From Seriola aureovittata (taxonomy: Eukaryota > Chordata > Actinopteri > Carangiformes > Carangidae), in contig NC_079376.1 in NCBI RefSeq assembly GCF_021018895.1, forward strand, positions 15,067,001-15,131,000: DNA of 64,000 nucleotides, written 5' to 3'. Shown in pieces: positions 25,867 through 37,800 of this stretch; position 1 is the first letter of the stretch; every line of letters begins with the position of its first letter. The notes below the pieces were generated by a model, which was not told the DNA's origin, did no database searches, and saw only the letters and a program-made list of their open reading frames with translations. A program made the position numbers and the translations under genes.

Positions 25867-27290
25867 TCAGGCACTGTAATAAACCCTGTAGTAAAGAGTT
25901 TTATTTCGCCATAGTGAGTAGGAGTTGTCAAACTTCAGCAGGTAAGTGCCTTCACCTGGAAAATCGTGGCTCCCCCCGTAGACAGACAAGTGACTGTCCT
26001 GACGATATACAGGTAAGATTTCAGCCAAGTTTGAGTTGGTTTGACTTTTGGAGCCCTTCTCAACATCTCCATTACTGACAGGCCCTGAAACAGAAATCGT
26101 ATAAACCACAAAGTCAACGCACTGTCTAAGATTCCAGCTGCAGGAAAACACAATAAAAACACAATTAGGGTGTGTTTTATAAATAAAGAACAACTGATAT
26201 TTTTTTAAAGACGTCATCCAACTAACCTTCCAGCTCCTCCTCTTCATCTTCGTCGTCGCTCGACTCACTGATGTGCACTGTGATAGACCGGTTTGTGACA
26301 GGAGTCCAGTCAAAATAGATTCCAAAGCCAATGTCATAACCGTCTGTAGCAAACTCCCAGCACACTTTTTTGGCCTCGGGTACAGTGGGCACGTGAACTG
26401 TCATGATGTCGCCTCGGTACACTGTCACCACGCTGTCCTTCTCCAGTCGAAGCTTTGCCTTGAGCTCCTTTAGTGCAGCAGATGTCCATGTTGTCGGAGG
26501 TTTCAGGGGCGGCATCTGGGCTGCCATCAGGAGGAACAAATGGCAGTGTGGTCACAAAGAGCATTGCAGAAAATTACTTATCTAGCTTACACAATCCATA
26601 TAAAAACGTAGATGTATATTTTTAGAGCTTGTATTACACTTTGAAAAGATTTGTAACCAGTTTATGAAACCTCTAAATTTAAATTGTAGATAAAACAAAG
26701 CAGCAGTCATGATGGCACACTCAGCAGGTCCTCACCTTTCATCTCAGAGGAGAGCTGACAGCTCCCAGCACTGTTGTTCTCCTTGCCTCCTTCCCCCAGG
26801 GCCGGCTCAGCAGGGGCCTCTTCATTACCCTCAAAATGCACACATTCAAGACAAATTATTACATGAAAAATTGTATTAGATTGTACTTCCCTGTTTATTG
26901 CTACTCAGTGACAGCTTCTCTAACATACTTAAACATTAACTACCTCTGAACACTGCCTTGAATCTTCCTTGGTTTCATCCATATTAGCCTGGTTATCAGA
27001 TTGGACAAAGCTCTGTGAAAGATCTGTATTCTGCAGCCTGAAGTGAATATAGATGAACAGCATTAAATAAAGCCCAATATTTATAAGGTGGTGACATTCA
27101 GATGCAATAAACATAACTAGAATTACGTATCAGTCCTGATATTAGCATTATAAGAAATACTTTCTGCAGCAACAGGTTACCTGTCAAGCGGCCTGTTGTC
27201 GCACTGTTTGGATGTTATTCCGGGAAAAGACGAGAAGGAGAGGGATGACAGCCGTGACTGGAGCTCTGATGTAGCTTCTAATCTCTCCAT
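25867..27290 (-). CDS. tmed8: TMED8, GOLD-domain protein
   Basis: Five coding exons on the minus strand: 27181-27290, 26944-27037, 26736-26829, 26227-26520, 25867-26084, giving 269 aa. The N-terminal third is polar and probably disordered ([20 protein letters not shown]). A GOLD domain then runs from about residue 120 to the end, with [28 protein letters not shown] and the closing segment [20 protein letters not shown]. An acidic insert [15 protein letters not shown] lies inside it. Unlike classical p24/TMED cargo receptors there is no signal peptide or membrane helix, as in mammalian TMED8, so a cytosolic adaptor role is inferred. An acceptor (tttacag) just before the ATG and a donor at 27662 show a non-coding first exon. 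Human TMED8 also neighbours GSTZ1 and NOXRED1, which supports the call. Confidence 0.9.
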
Positions 27291-27662
27291 GGCTGTAAAG
27301 ACAAGGCAAACACCTCAGTCTGCGTGGCTGAAAAGATGAAACCCCGCCCCTTCCAACCACAGGGAGGGAAAGAGATGACAACACTGAAACTAGCCTGATA
27401 ACGCAGTTTGGATACATTAAACAAACTGCTGTTTGACACTAATGGACCATGTTAACCACAGCTCAGACTTGTGAATTAATAGCTAAAGCCCTAGAAAGGA
27501 GTTGTGTGTATGTGTGGTGGTTTCTGGTCTCATTAACTAGCTCCATCTTGGCAAACTGACATTAGCTTGCAGCTGGCTAGCTGGTTAGCTGACGTTAGCT
27601 ACCTAACAAGCAGTAAAAGTGCAGCCGGAGCAGCGGGCACACTGAGCACAAACTTATCTTAC

Positions 27663-27720
27663 CACGATGTAACGCTGATATTCTGCAAAGTCGATACGGT
27701 TTTACTTTGATCCAACTCTG
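27663..27720 (-). other. tmed8: tmed8 non-coding first exon (approximate)
   Basis: On the minus strand a donor (gtaagataag) follows acatcgtg at 27663. It pairs with the acceptor directly upstream of the tmed8 ATG. The 5' end of the exon is not determined. An upstream 66-codon open frame here ends in a stop and is not joined to the coding frame. Confidence 0.45.
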
Positions 27721-28351
27721 GTCATCTGGAAAGAAGACGCCTCCATATCACTGCAATCATGTGACGGATCTCCACGGTGCTGCTGCTTGACAGGAAAAAA
27801 CAGGCGAATTTTCTGAGACTTCCGTATTTTCTCGAGTGTTGACGAAAATCGGCGAATCTGAGGCGGCACATACATCCTGTTCAAGAGATTAATCCTCCTC
27901 ACCGAGGGCTTCCGGCAGCTGCTCTAATTCCTACAACATATAATCTAAGTAATATGGATTTTAAAACAATGTGCTAAAGCCACGTCATATGAGGAGAGAG
28001 ACAGATTTCTTTTATTTCGTTTCTAGACTGCAGGGAGGTTGATATGACATCAAGATGACAGGTTATCATCTGATCGATTTACAATATATTTCAGAATATA
28101 CCAACTAGTCCTGCTTTTTGTGCAGTGTAAAAAAAAAAAAGAGTTATGTCTATATGTCTATATATTTACCATACTGTTTATGTATGAAAAACAAAAATAT
28201 TAAAAATAACATATAGCTGTGGGTATCACAAAACATTGTCCCTTTTATTCAAATTTATTCATTACAATTTTCACAACTGTATGTTCAACACAAGGGGCAC
28301 AGTCTTTAAACGTACTATGGCTACTGAGGTGCACATCCTTAATTATAATAT

Positions 28352-30363
28352 TTACATAAGAGTGTAAGTGTCCAATGATACTGGTGTCCCCAGCAGTGAT
28401 TTGTATGCCACAGAGATGCCATGCTGCATAGATTTATTGCTTGATAGAAACCTCAGCAGTGGTGTCTCCTTGGTCTGGGCATCAGTGAGAGAAATCCAGG
28501 GAAAAGACCTTTGAGGGAAAACAAAGTCAAAGCATAACAGTAATTTAAATCTGTGCTTTCTTTGTCTTCCTTTATTCTCTCCTTATATAATAGTTGTTTC
28601 TTCTTTTCTTTGATGTAACACTGCACCAAAGTGAAGTTTAGAGCTTATCACTTAATATGCAGTGACATTATCCTGGTTAAGGTAAACAAAAGCAGCACTG
28701 CATCCTTTAAGTATACAGTATTGTACTCACTCCTCTCCACGAAGGGAAGATGCAAAGGATGAACTGATGAAACTCTGTGCATTTAATTGCACAGTGTGTG
28801 TCCATTTCTCCTTGAAAAGGCTGTTGATCAGAGAGAGGGCATCACTGGATGGCAGACTGGCAGAGGTGCAGATATTCAGCAGGCTGTACAACACTGCACA
28901 CACCCAGTTCAGACTCAGAGTGATGGCACCTATAGTATATGGGAGTCACAAGACAAATTAAAAGTTATACAGGAATACAAGTTAATTAATACAAAAAAAG
29001 TCAAATCAAGGTTGAAGTCTCACAACATCAAATTTGCATTTGGCAAAAGTGTTTGCCCTTACATCTTACATAACAAGTTCAATGTCTACAATAATTCAAC
29101 ATGACATACCACTCATTGTAAGAGGACACGATGCCTCTATCAGCAAAGGATCTTTCAAAGCCATGGACAGATCAGTGCAGGACAGCCACACATCTGCAGT
29201 GTCAACACCCATAAAGCCATACTGTGGTTTTAGAATGAAGTTGTGTCCAAGAAGTTCGGCTAACCTGAAACAGAAATTCAAAACAGAGGGATATACTGAC
29301 TGAAAATACCAAAAAACGTTAGTTGTATGTTTGTATGAGTGCTGCAGTACCTGGTCACAGGCACAGCAGAGGTGAAGCTGTACACGAGGCAGTGTTTTGA
29401 CAGGTGAGAGTGGAGATCAGCACAGACTTTAGGGAGGTGAGAGGGCAGAGAGCAGAGGAACAGAATGTCAGCCCATGCAGCCAGTCTGCGATTGTCAAAG
29501 AAACACTCGACCCCGATCTGGACAAATTCAGCTGAAACACAAAGGCAACACGACAAACATAAGAACAGCATCTTGAGTATGTAAATATGACCTTTTCAGT
29601 GTAGGCTCATGGTGTAAATTAATTAAATAAAGTAGTGTTTAATAATTAACTCATGAATATCATGTGGTTATGACTACTATCTAAACTGAGCATGTTAACA
29701 TTTTTGTATTAGTGGTGACAGCTGCCTTTGTTACAAATGAATAAATTACATTTTTATTTGTAGAACAGAAAACATAATGCATTTATTAGTATCTACTTAT
29801 TAGTCAACATAAGCCACCCTGTCTAATTCAGTAAGCTTCACTGTATTGTAACAACTGAATGAGCTTTCGATTTGGCCACAGAGGTGCCTTGAATAAATAT
29901 TTATATCAGTCTACCTGCAGATTCTGGTCTTCTTGTGGAGACTTTAATGTGTGATGGTTTGATACTAGTCATTTCCAGGAGGGACAGAAGCAGCTGTTTT
30001 CCCATGTGACCCAGCCCAAGTATTCCCACACAGAGGTCACTGTCTTCTCCTGATGCTACTGAGTCTGTTTGTGCAGCGGGACTTGTGATGATACATCTGA
30101 ATCAATTAGAATGACTTCAATCATTACCATAAACTCTGCTTTAAGTTACTGTTAAGTTCTCCCTGTGTACCACAATCACTTTAAATAGGCTTAGAGACAA
30201 ATTACCTCAGTGAGTGGACAAGTTTGCACAAGTAAAGAGCGTGCGCGCACCCGCAAAAAGTGAGTCCAGCTGCGCGTGCACGAAGGTAAAGTAACTTTTT
30301 CTCATCTTCTGTCAGTCCAGTCTCAAAAGAAAAGCTGCTCAAATCAGCAGCTACGTCCACCAT
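28352..30363 (-). CDS. noxred1: NADP-dependent oxidoreductase domain-containing protein 1
   Basis: Six coding exons on the minus strand: 30206-30363, 29915-30096, 29351-29531, 29110-29264, 28731-28929, 28352-28508, giving 343 aa (human about 359). The N-terminal about 70 residues are helical. A Rossmann dinucleotide-binding motif GLGHMG follows at residues 80-85 inside LCVGILGLGHMGKQ. Next come a basic stretch typical of NADP binding (KVSTRRPES) and a pyrroline-5-carboxylate-reductase-like fold (WADILFLCSLPSHLPKV, PQYGFMG). No experimentally known substrate is recalled for the family. In human the gene lies near TMED8 and GSTZ1, as here. A minus-strand polyadenylation hexamer is at 28244-28249. 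Confidence 0.92.
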
Positions 30364-31851
30364 TGCCTAAGTTTTAACAGAGCTAATATTGACAGAAAGT
30401 AGACAGACAAGCCTTACAACCTACAACATAGAAGAAAAAATGCTCCGTCGTTCTGTTGCCATGCCAACATGACCAACTTCCGATTTAACGGGTTCTATAT
30501 TTCAAAGTACATCTCGAGACAAACGCTGCGGGGTTTTCAGAATAAAAGCATAAATTAAGCTACTGTGTATCAAAATAAAATGTTTTTTAGAAGAAAATAT
30601 TCTCATCAAAACAAAACACGAAACAGAAATCCATCCATGACAACTTCATTTTTGGTTCTCCAAAATCTCCCATATGAGATGGGTATGAAGGTAGACTTAT
30701 AGGAATGCCTACAAGTCCATTACATTCAGATTATGAAAAGCAAGATCACATCAACCACACTCCATTGCGTTGACTTGAACCATTTTTAATTCCCTTTCAT
30801 GCTTTTAATACAAATTCAAGGATCAACTGTACACGTATGTACAAGACATATTCTTTCCACATAAACAAGAAAATGAGCAAATCAAATATCTGCAACACAA
30901 CATATCACGCTAAGTACCAATATTCAAACATACACTTTAAAAAAAAAAAATCCATCGAGCAGGATATTAAGACTTTGCTTGAAGAATTTGAGTTGATGTA
31001 GTTCCTTGTACAAGTATGTATCTACAATTCGAAAATGTGAGCAAACTGACCAAAAGAACCCCATTTGAAACTGTTTTTAAATTTAAAAAGCAGCTTTTCA
31101 GGACAGCAGCTTCTGTGAAAATTACACAACGTTGATCACAGCTCAAAATAAAATTGTGAAACTTTATAACAAATTTGGGCAATCTTCCCATCCATCATAA
31201 ATTTGGGCAAATAACCCTTCAAGTCGCTTAAAAGTGCTGATTATAGAAATGTACACAGCTGTAACACATTCAGTTTCTATATTAGTGCTCTTGTATTTGC
31301 ATGAAATGTTACACATTAGGAATATTTACAGTAAATAACAAACGCCCACATACAGTACGTTATATAAATTAAGGGTCATTACACCTATGACATTAGTGTT
31401 CGTCAACACCAAGTAGGATAAGCGAATGTAACCACACAACTTGTAAACAGCTGTTTGAGAATGAAGCAAATGGTTGCACTTCATGAGACAACAGCATATT
31501 TCTTCGTTATTTTATATTTAAAATGCCATTGTCTATTCTACAACAGAACAAAATCCGCATAAAGATATGTGGCTCATTAATTCATCATTCTTCATACATC
31601 CCTTTGACGAAACACACAGTTGGACTATGCTGATAACCATGAAGGCACTGTGAGGGAACTGGTAAGCTGACACAAGCTGAATCACAGTAGCTCAAATTGC
31701 CACGAGATGAGCAGTATTTTATTTACACCAGGGCTGTAATGCACAGCTGAGATGTTCCTCTTCAAAAATGCTCTGAAGAAAGTTTCCAACACATTTATCA
31801 GCTCTTTGCTTCTGCACAGTCATGGCTTCAGGTACCATATGGCAACAAGAA
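30364..31851. other. noxred1 promoter side and atg2b 3' UTR
   Basis: About 1.5 kb between the noxred1 start and the atg2b stop, both on the minus strand. No coding exon is supported. The part from about 31000 to 31851 is probably atg2b 3' untranslated sequence. Minus-strand polyadenylation hexamers occur (for example 31718-31723). The noxred1 promoter should lie within a few hundred bases of 30363, but no clear element is seen. Confidence 0.5.
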
Positions 31852-34800
31852 TTACTCCTCGCCCTGTCTCCATTTCTGCGACTCCTCCTGGCGAGCATCA
31901 GGGTGAATCTGGTTCCTCATCCCATCTAAAACATTGGAGGTGGCCTCAGTGGCCATAATGAGTGGCTTGACTACTGCTGGTGGCAACTGTCGGAGAACTC
32001 CACCCACTGCCCCCGTCATCCCACGTTGCTCGTGCTCCCGGGTGGCTGTGTCATAGATGGTCAGTGCAGTGTCTGTGATCCCCTGTAGATGGAGAACACC
32101 ATACAATTATACACATAAACAACACTTTATTCCCATTAATGTTACTGGAGCTGAAATATTAATTTAAGCTTGTTTACCTCTTTTACCACAGTATAGGCTT
32201 TGGCTACACCTTCCCTCAGGTCCACAGGCTGGTGAGCCAGTCCGTAATGGGAGAACCGTTTTATCCTCTTTGTGTCTCTCTCATCAGGCACTGGAGACAC
32301 CATGTCATAGGCTGTCTCAGCTGCTGCCTGAAAATCAGACAATGCCATATATTTGTTTGATGCTTCACAAGGCAGTACTAATGAATACAGACACTTTAGT
32401 GACAGTCGACAAGCTACTTTACCTGTATAGTCCGCACCATCCTGTTGGTGAGCTCCAGAGCAGCCATAGCAGTAGAGGTTCCAAAGGAGGCAGTGCCGCG
32501 CTGAAACCCGCGGACTATCCGACCGTCTTTCCTGTACTGCTCAATCGGGAGCCAGACCAAGTCCCTGAATCCCTGAACTGAACAAAACATTCATCATAAG
32601 AACAGGGAAATACATGACCTGAGAGATACACCTGGATCGGTTAACTCACATACTATAAATGACATTCACAGCGGTTTATTAATGAAATCATGAATTACAT
32701 GTTATCCCAGCTTCAAAGACATTGATTGTATTGAGTATGGCAGTAAAAACATTAAGAAAGTTTATAAGTTTAGCAGAAGAAGCTCAATCTCACTATATTA
32801 TGGGTTAAATATAAATGCACCTGAAAACACAAAAAAGCTCATGACTGGGTTAAAAACATGTGTTTGACTCACCGAGCTGTACCAGTGAGTGAATAGGTCC
32901 TACACCACCCAGAAGACCCGGCAGCTGGTTCTTCTTTATGTCATTTAGCCACTCGTTTATTGCATAGGAAAACAGCTTATCCACACCTAATAATCTGAAA
33001 GACAGACAAGTATTAGTATATTTGGAAAACTCTCTCTGAATAGGGAATCGCATATTTGACACATTGTGTATTGTGGTGTGTGAAAGAAACATACCCTTGT
33101 CTGTAGCACAACCGTCTGAGTTTCAGCTCTGAACAATTCAACTGTGTCAACCCAATAATGATCCCTGCAAATGTTCCCTGAAGTAAAGCAGTCATTTAGT
33201 TATTCATAAAGTACTAATAACATAATGTGGAATTAATGCAAAGTGCTCTTAGACCACATACCTGCTCCATCGAGACATGTTTCCCATGGTAATCCAAGCG
33301 AATGGGAACCTCAGAGGTAAATCGAAACTCCCTGTTAGGAAAAGAAAATGTGACCAAATACAGAAAAATCTATTGAATTATTTCTTCCAAAAGGGTTTAG
33401 TTTTTTTTTACACTGACCTAAAGAAGATTGGCTGGTCTGTGAAAGAGGGAGCAGAAGCTTCATCAATAATTTCTTCCCTGCCAGATGAGGAGAAACCATT
33501 GTGGCTCAAGCGTCTCTGAGCAGGCACCGAGATGATTGGAGCCGGGTCCTGGCTGCTGCCAGCGTGCTTGGAGAAGCTGCAGGAGATCTCGGGGGCAGCT
33601 GCTTTCTTTGTGGAAACACAGACTGCTGCGAAACAAAACGTCATCAGGAGCTTTTAGTTGAAAATAAGGTTTACAACTAAGGATGTTTGTGTGAATTATC
33701 AGTTTTACCTTCTTGAGCAGGCGGTGAGAAAAACTCAACTTCAGTGGTAAGACTAGTAAAGAAGTCTTTCAAGAAGAATAATGCATCCTTCAAACAAAAA
33801 ACAGAGCTGTCACTTAAAAACATTTTACTGAGGAAGCTGAGTTTATCTTTGAAACACTAGAAAAATGATCTGTATCAAGTTGTGTACCTGATCAATATTG
33901 AGACGAAGAGGCATCAGGGAAACACGCAGACAGCACTCCTGAGGAGCCTGGCCTGACTCTGGACACATGTGCAGAGCCTTAACTGTCAACTATGAGCAAA
34001 AGCACACAAGAAGTTACACCAGGCCAACACTTAACACTGGGTTAAATTGAGTGTGTTGTCTTTCTTACCATGTTAGAATGTGCTTTGCGTGGCATTTCTT
34101 TGCTAGAATACAAGTAGAGGAACTTGTTCATCTGTGAAGTAGCCAGTCTGTCTCGAATCTCCAAGTCCTGCACAACAAACACCTGCCGGGAAACTGGCTG
34201 GTCCACTGCTGACCCAGAAGCCACCTGGGCCTGTGGGTACACCTCATGCTGAAACCTCACCTAAGGTCAAAGAAAAGGTTTTAAACTGTGAAAAAATTAT
34301 CTGAGGCATTTATATGATCTGATTGAGTGTACCATAATAAACCAAAGAATAACTTTACCTTGCTGAGTTGAATCTCCATCAGGACATCAGGGTTCCTTCC
34401 CTTTCCACCTCCTGCCCGTCCTGAAGCCTTCGCCTGTCGGACTGGAGTTTGAGAGGGGGAGGTATGAGGTGTAGACCTGCAAGGGAGAGAAAAGAATAAA
34501 AATTAAAACACAATTTGTTTCCCTCTGAGCACATTCAAACACCGTCTGTACAATTTAACAGCACATGGCATGACTCACCCCCGGCTTCTAGCAGGAGAGG
34601 CTATGAAAGTCGCACTCCCAAAGTCTTTCCCACCATAAAGGTGCCAGATGACAGAGATCTCCTTGATGAGGTAGCGCACCTCTGGGATGGGAAAGTTCAT
34701 GGCTCCACGACTGGAATCACTCCCATCCAGAGGTTGACTGAAGTGATCATCTTTGATTTGCACTGGGTCTGAAGTAAGCTGCTTTACCACTGGCTCCTGG

Positions 34801-37800
34801 TCACGATCCTGAAAGACATATTACACTCAGTGAGACAGCACAAGTTCACTGTTCACAAAATCACTGTAACAAAGCCATAACTGTGTGAATGAGTATATCC
34901 CAACCTCTCCTCTGGAACCAGGTGTTTCCAGGATACAAAAGTCGTCCGTCTCTTGGGTCAGGTTAGGGACAGGAGTGATGAGAGGAGAGTGAAGCATGGG
35001 GTAAGTGGGGCTAGAATCTTGGTTAAAATTGCCGCTCTCATCTGGGAACAGGAACAGGTCCGAGCGAGGTGGGTCATGGTCATGATTCTGCTCCTCATGT
35101 GCACCTGCAGATGTGTGAAATGTTACAAAATCTCAATGAGCACAGTTACATCAGTCAAGGATTTATAACTTTAATTCTCACTGAACAAACTCCTCACCAT
35201 TCTGCTGCGGCCCTGGTGTATGCTGCCCATCAGTCTCCTCCATGGCTTCACTCATCAGGTCCTGCAACATCTGCTGCTCAGTCTCAGCGAGCAGGGAGGT
35301 CTGAGAAGTGGGCCGGCTAGGAAACTCCGCCTGTCCAAAAATACGCTTAGACTAAGCATGTATGACTGGTAGGATTTTGAAATTGTATTATAACTATTAC
35401 ATAACTATTACTAATGAATGGGGTCACTGCTGACCTTGGTTCTTTGTGCAGTGCTGCTGTGCTTGGCCTCTGGTTCTCCAGGGGGCAGTAAGTCACCATA
35501 GCTGGCTACATACTGGATAAGGTTCATAAGGGCGGCGCAGGAGTCCGAACACGTTCTGATGTGAATGACATCACTGGAACAGCGCAGCTCAAATCTGGGC
35601 TCTGACTGTCACCCAAGAGACAATGAAAAAGTATGTAGAAATGTGTGATATTTGTTCTGAAGAGAAAAGGTCTGAAACATCAATGCCATTTAGAGAGAGA
35701 CAACTCTTACCAACTTTCCATCCACTCCAGGTTTGACAGCTGTAATCCTCAGCTCCAGTGTCCCCATGTCTACCACTTGGACATAGTCTGTGACAAAAAC
35801 CAAAAGCGAACATTGGTCAACGCTGCATTTTAAACACTTCAAGCAGTTTATACGAAAACAGTGAGGTCATCTTACCACGTGCTAGATTAACTGAGACTGC
35901 ATTACTCTTGTCTGAGAGGAACAGAGCAGCTTCGTCCAAAATGATCCTGCAAACAACATGTTCTACTTAGCAAAGGCAATTGTTTCTATAGCTAAGTCGC
36001 AATTACATCTCTCAGTTTCATATCGGCGACAAAACCAGAGACTGTAAACTGTTTAATACCTGAGTGTTGAAGAAGAGTGATCTAAAGAGACACTGCTGGA
36101 GATGCTGAAAGTCTCTACAATCAGGAGGGATCTGAGTGGCAGGTAAAGGGGTCTGTCAATAGAAAAGCACACGGCGCATAAGAATAAATGCAAGGACAAC
36201 ACATAACTTTAAAATGAGTTTGAGCTTTTGAGGTTCTTTTTACCTGTAGTCTAGAGAGCAGCTCCATAGGTGTAAATGTAGGGTGGTGACAGATGTAGGA
36301 GGGGCGTAACCCAACACAGGCTCATCAGAAACATTCAGAAAGTCAACAATCTGTTGCACATAAATTGGCAATAAGATTACAAATGTCTGATTTTATTGTA
36401 CAATATTTTCTGGTGGTGAAGTGGTGGACCCATTTTGTCTTACCTGGTCATACCAACCCAGGCTGGGAGGGACAACTCTGTGCTGAAGCGTGGCTCCTCT
36501 CACTCCGACAGCAACCAGAAATTCCTGCATTAACACACATTAGCACAGTCAGCAGCAAACCAAAAGCAAGCTGACTGATATACTTTTTTTTTTTTTTTAA
36601 AGTATATTTTTTTTGGGCTTTTATGCCTTTAATGGACAGCACCGTGGAGAGTGACAGGAATCGGGGAGGCAGAGAGAGGGGGAATGACATGCAGTGAAAG
36701 GCCGTCCGATGCGGGATTCGAACCGGGGCCGACTGCAGCGAGGACTGTAGCCTCTACACATGGGGCGCCTGCTTAAACCACTACGCTACATGACGCCCCA
36801 TGATTGATATACTTTAAACACCAGTTCTGCTTAATTAGAGTTACTGCTTGATTGAATGTGGTGTTGCATAAAATCTGTGTTAAAACAGATGCTACTGTGT
36901 GGGTATCATTTTGGGAATAATTCATTAATCAACATATAATTATGTGTGGTGGTTCCCAGCATAAAAATGTTGACTTAGCTCAACTCAGCTTACTATGGCA
37001 TGGCTCTGAGAACTCAAAGGTCCCCTTTTATAAAACACGAGTATTTACTGCACACTTACAGGTCAAGGTCCCCTTTTATAAAACACGAGTATTTACTGCA
37101 CACTTACAGGTCAAGGTTTAGACTGGAGAGTAGAACCAGAAAAATACATCCATTTTGACTATAGCCCCACCTGCAGGGCAAATGTGGCCATGAAAGAGTC
37201 GGTGCTGGCGTCTATAGTAATGACAGCCACAGTATATAGTACCAAGACAGAAATTAGATCTCTAACAAATTAAGCCTTGTGGGAAATATTTAAGCAGTGT
37301 CTCAGACAGTCACAGGGTAAAATATATATATAGGATAAAAATATACCATGGTGATCTGAAGCCACCCTGTAGGTTTATCTGAGTCTCCTACCTTGACGTT
37401 GCGTTCGGCGTTCTGTGATGAGATTTTGACAGCGACAGACACCATGCTGCGGGCCTCCAGACCAATACCCTCTGAGGGAGTTGAGGATCTCTCAGGAGAT
37501 GTCTCTGATTGGTAGATAGTTGGCTCTAGCCAATGGGGATGTGTTCTGCAAGGCAACTTAATGTCTGAGACAGAGGTGCCTCCATCCATAAGTCCTGAGG
37601 AGTTTGACAGAGTGGGACATCAGTGAATAAAAATAACTATATGCATGATATAACAGCAGCGATGCAGACACAGTAGAGGATTATTCTATATATTTTTACA
37701 TCAGTGATATTATAGTGAACCAGTGCAGTAGGTTTACCTTGGTGATACATGCAAATGCTACTGGTGTGGAAGCAGATGTAGTGTTGGTCTTTGTGGCCTT

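Noticed and set aside
27702..27902. 66-codon frame upstream of tmed8 as an N-terminal extension
   Set aside because: It ends in a stop before the leader donor and cannot join the tmed8 frame.
36700..36800. Possible tRNA gene (perfect B box)
   Set aside because: The A and B boxes belong to a SINE head: the cloverleaf arms do not pair well and it is followed by the SINE body, tail and target-site duplication.
37021..37116. CRISPR-like direct repeat
   Set aside because: Two head-to-tail copies without spacers in a vertebrate intron are a simple tandem duplication.
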